64,000 nucleotides of DNA, taken from contig JADJPS010000020.1 in the NCBI GenBank assembly GCA_016713105.1, forward strand, positions 263,517 to 327,516. Reading direction: 5' to 3'. The notes under the pieces were generated by a model. It was not told the origin of the DNA, did no database searches, and saw only the letters and a list, made by a program, of their open reading frames with translations. Numbering within the stretch: position 1 is the stretch's first letter; the number at the start of each line of letters is the position of its first letter. This DNA is from Devosia sp. (lineage in GTDB: Bacteria; Pseudomonadota; Alphaproteobacteria; Rhizobiales; Devosiaceae). Positions 62,945-64,000 of this stretch are shown piece after piece. A program made the position numbers and the translations under genes.

Positions 62945-63986
62945 TCAGCGGGCAAGCTTGCCGGACTGGTAGTCCTCGACGACCTGAGCCCGGGCCCGGG
63001 TGGCGTACCAGAACACCGCGACCCCGGCCGCGACCGCAAGGAGCGGCCACAAGTCAACCAGCGGCTCGATGACCGTCCGGAGCCGGGTGATCATCCCGGC
63101 GCCGCCCTCGATCTTCTCGATGATCGGGCCGACGCCACCGAGGATCGAGCCGCCGGTCAGGACGCCGCCGATGGTCTTGAGGGCGCCAGCGTCCTTCACC
63201 ACCCGGTTGTCGGCCGGGATGCCCTCGGCCCGCGTCTCGGCCACCGGCCGTGGATCGGACGCGAGGATCGCGGCGAGGAGCTCCGGCGATGACTTGCCGA
63301 CGAGGTCGAGCTCGTTGTCCGCCTCGAAGGCGAGGATGGCGCCGCGGGTCTTGGGCCCCGCCTTGCCATCCGGCTCGCCCACTTCGTGGTAGCCCTTGTC
63401 GATGAGGGCCCGCTGAACTGCCGCTACCAGCGATGTATTTACCGGCGCCGGGGAGGGGGCTGTGGCGGCCTTCCGGGGTTTGGCCGGGGTGACCACCGTA
63501 CCGCCGGGCAGCTTTTCGGCCGCCGTGGGCCGCCTAATGCCCAACAAAGACCTGCGGGGCTGGGCCGAGATCGTCACGGCGCCATCGGTCCCCTTGAGGG
63601 ACTGGTTGCCGCCGATGACCCATATGGTGGTGTTGTCGATCCTTGGGACGTTGGCCACGTGGCCCTGCCACCGGCGGTGCCGCGCTTGAAGATGGCGATG
63701 TCGCCGCGCTTGGCGTTGTTCGGTTCGATCACCTCGCCATAGTCGAGGTAGGAGCGGGCGGCCAACGAGCCGCTGCCCTGGTAGCCAGCCCGGCGCAGCA
63801 TGGCGCCTTTGAAGGCGGCGCACCACGCGACGCTGGCTGCCTTGATCCCGGCAAACCCGGCCTCGGCATAGAGCGCGAGCATCTCGGGATTGTTGGCCGG
63901 GCCCGCTCCCCTCGGTGAGCCCGAGCAGCTAGAACGCCTCGACCAGCCAGGGCGGATCGTTGGGCTGGACCCTCCTAAATCGCCAA
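62945..63986 (-). CDS. Phage endolysin: NlpC/P60-like (TIGR02594) domain, peptidoglycan-binding domain and membrane helix (disrupted)
   Basis: The N-terminal amidase/endopeptidase domain has the catalytic-cysteine block ASVAWCAAFKGAMLRRAGYQ and AARSYLDYG, followed after a frame change near 63670 by HVANVPRIDNTTIWVIGGNQ. A peptidoglycan-binding repeat (VAAVQRALIDKGYHEVGEPD, KAGPKTRGAILAFEADNEL) and a C-terminal helix (LWPLLAVAAGVAVFWYATRA) complete it. The start is probably TTG 63986 with AAAGGAGG right at the window edge. An in-frame TAG at 63931-63929 interrupts WLVEAF-stop-LLGLTEG, and a further indel is needed near 63910. Confidence 0.7.
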
Positions 63987-64000
63987 CACGGCCTCCTTTC

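Larger units (their letters stand above)
58441..64000. mobile_element. Prophage or phage-derived island integrated in dusA (right end outside window)
   Basis: Everything after the dusA junction is foreign in character: lower GC at 58.4-61.3 kb, genes of unknown type, an IS fragment, and a holin-spanin-endolysin cassette transcribed towards the attachment site. The lysis genes mark it as phage-derived. No integrase is visible except a possible C-terminal scrap; it should lie in the part beyond 64000. Confidence 0.75.

Noticed and set aside
24493..63931. Reassignment of TAG to an amino acid
   Set aside because: TAG ends many intact genes here, including degP, the response regulator and the beta-mannosidase, so three internal TAGs are better explained by base errors or mutations.
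1..64000. CRISPR arrays, tRNA and rRNA genes
   Set aside because: I saw no regularly spaced repeats and no tRNA or rRNA sequence on either strand; a covariance-model search would be needed to be sure about small RNAs.

Overview
The window is high-GC DNA from an alphaproteobacterium, most likely a member of the Hyphomicrobiales (Rhizobiales); Devosiaceae is plausible but unproven. The grounds are the order ccmI-ccmE-ccmF-ccmH (cycHJKL) followed by degP, a response regulator/kinase pair and glnE, plus a bigR sulfide operon and a sitABCD metal importer.

Layout. 0-3.4 kb: end of an unknown gene and a minus-strand operon of a FAD oxidoreductase and a sarcosine-oxidase-alpha-like protein. 3.5-15.4 kb: cytochrome c maturation, DegP, two-component system, GlnE. 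15.4-21.1 kb: Phd/PIN toxin-antitoxin, sulfotransferase, PAS histidine kinase, aminopeptidase N. 21.3-27.5 kb: two ABC exporters behind a SoxR-like box, then small regulators (TetR/DUF4260, YCII, ArsR-SRPBCC). 27.5-30.7 kb: BigR-type sulfide/persulfide detoxification operon. 30.9-36.5 kb: GH2 beta-mannosidase, GNAT, PPOX protein, two DMT transporters. 36.5-40.8 kb: CcdAB and SitABCD. 40.8-44.9 kb: M24-like protein, cold-shock protein, PQQ-type sugar dehydrogenase with a cytochrome c tail. 45.4-58.3 kb: uronate/sugar-acid locus with a Dpp-type importer, a carbohydrate ABC importer, two mannonate dehydratases, an NAD-dependent epimerase/dehydrogenase and a GntR/FCD regulator.

58.4-64 kb is a mobile element. 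The start of dusA (tRNA-dihydrouridine synthase A) is cut after about 20 codons. What follows is phage-like DNA: a possible recombinase tail, a minus-strand operon of unknown genes (short ORF, soluble protein, four-helix membrane protein) next to the attachment site, an unknown phage-like gene, a truncated IS5-family transposase, and a holin-spanin-endolysin lysis cassette running off the right edge. The att-adjacent operon is the best candidate for an undescribed system, possibly anti-phage defence carried by the prophage.

Caution: many conserved genes carry single-base frameshifts, and three carry an in-frame TAG. The breaks cluster at 4-7.7 kb, 41-58 kb and 58.4-64 kb, while 8-13.8 kb and 25-37.9 kb are clean. 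Several sit in short homopolymers. I read most of them as sequence or assembly errors rather than decay, and I give gene spans across them.
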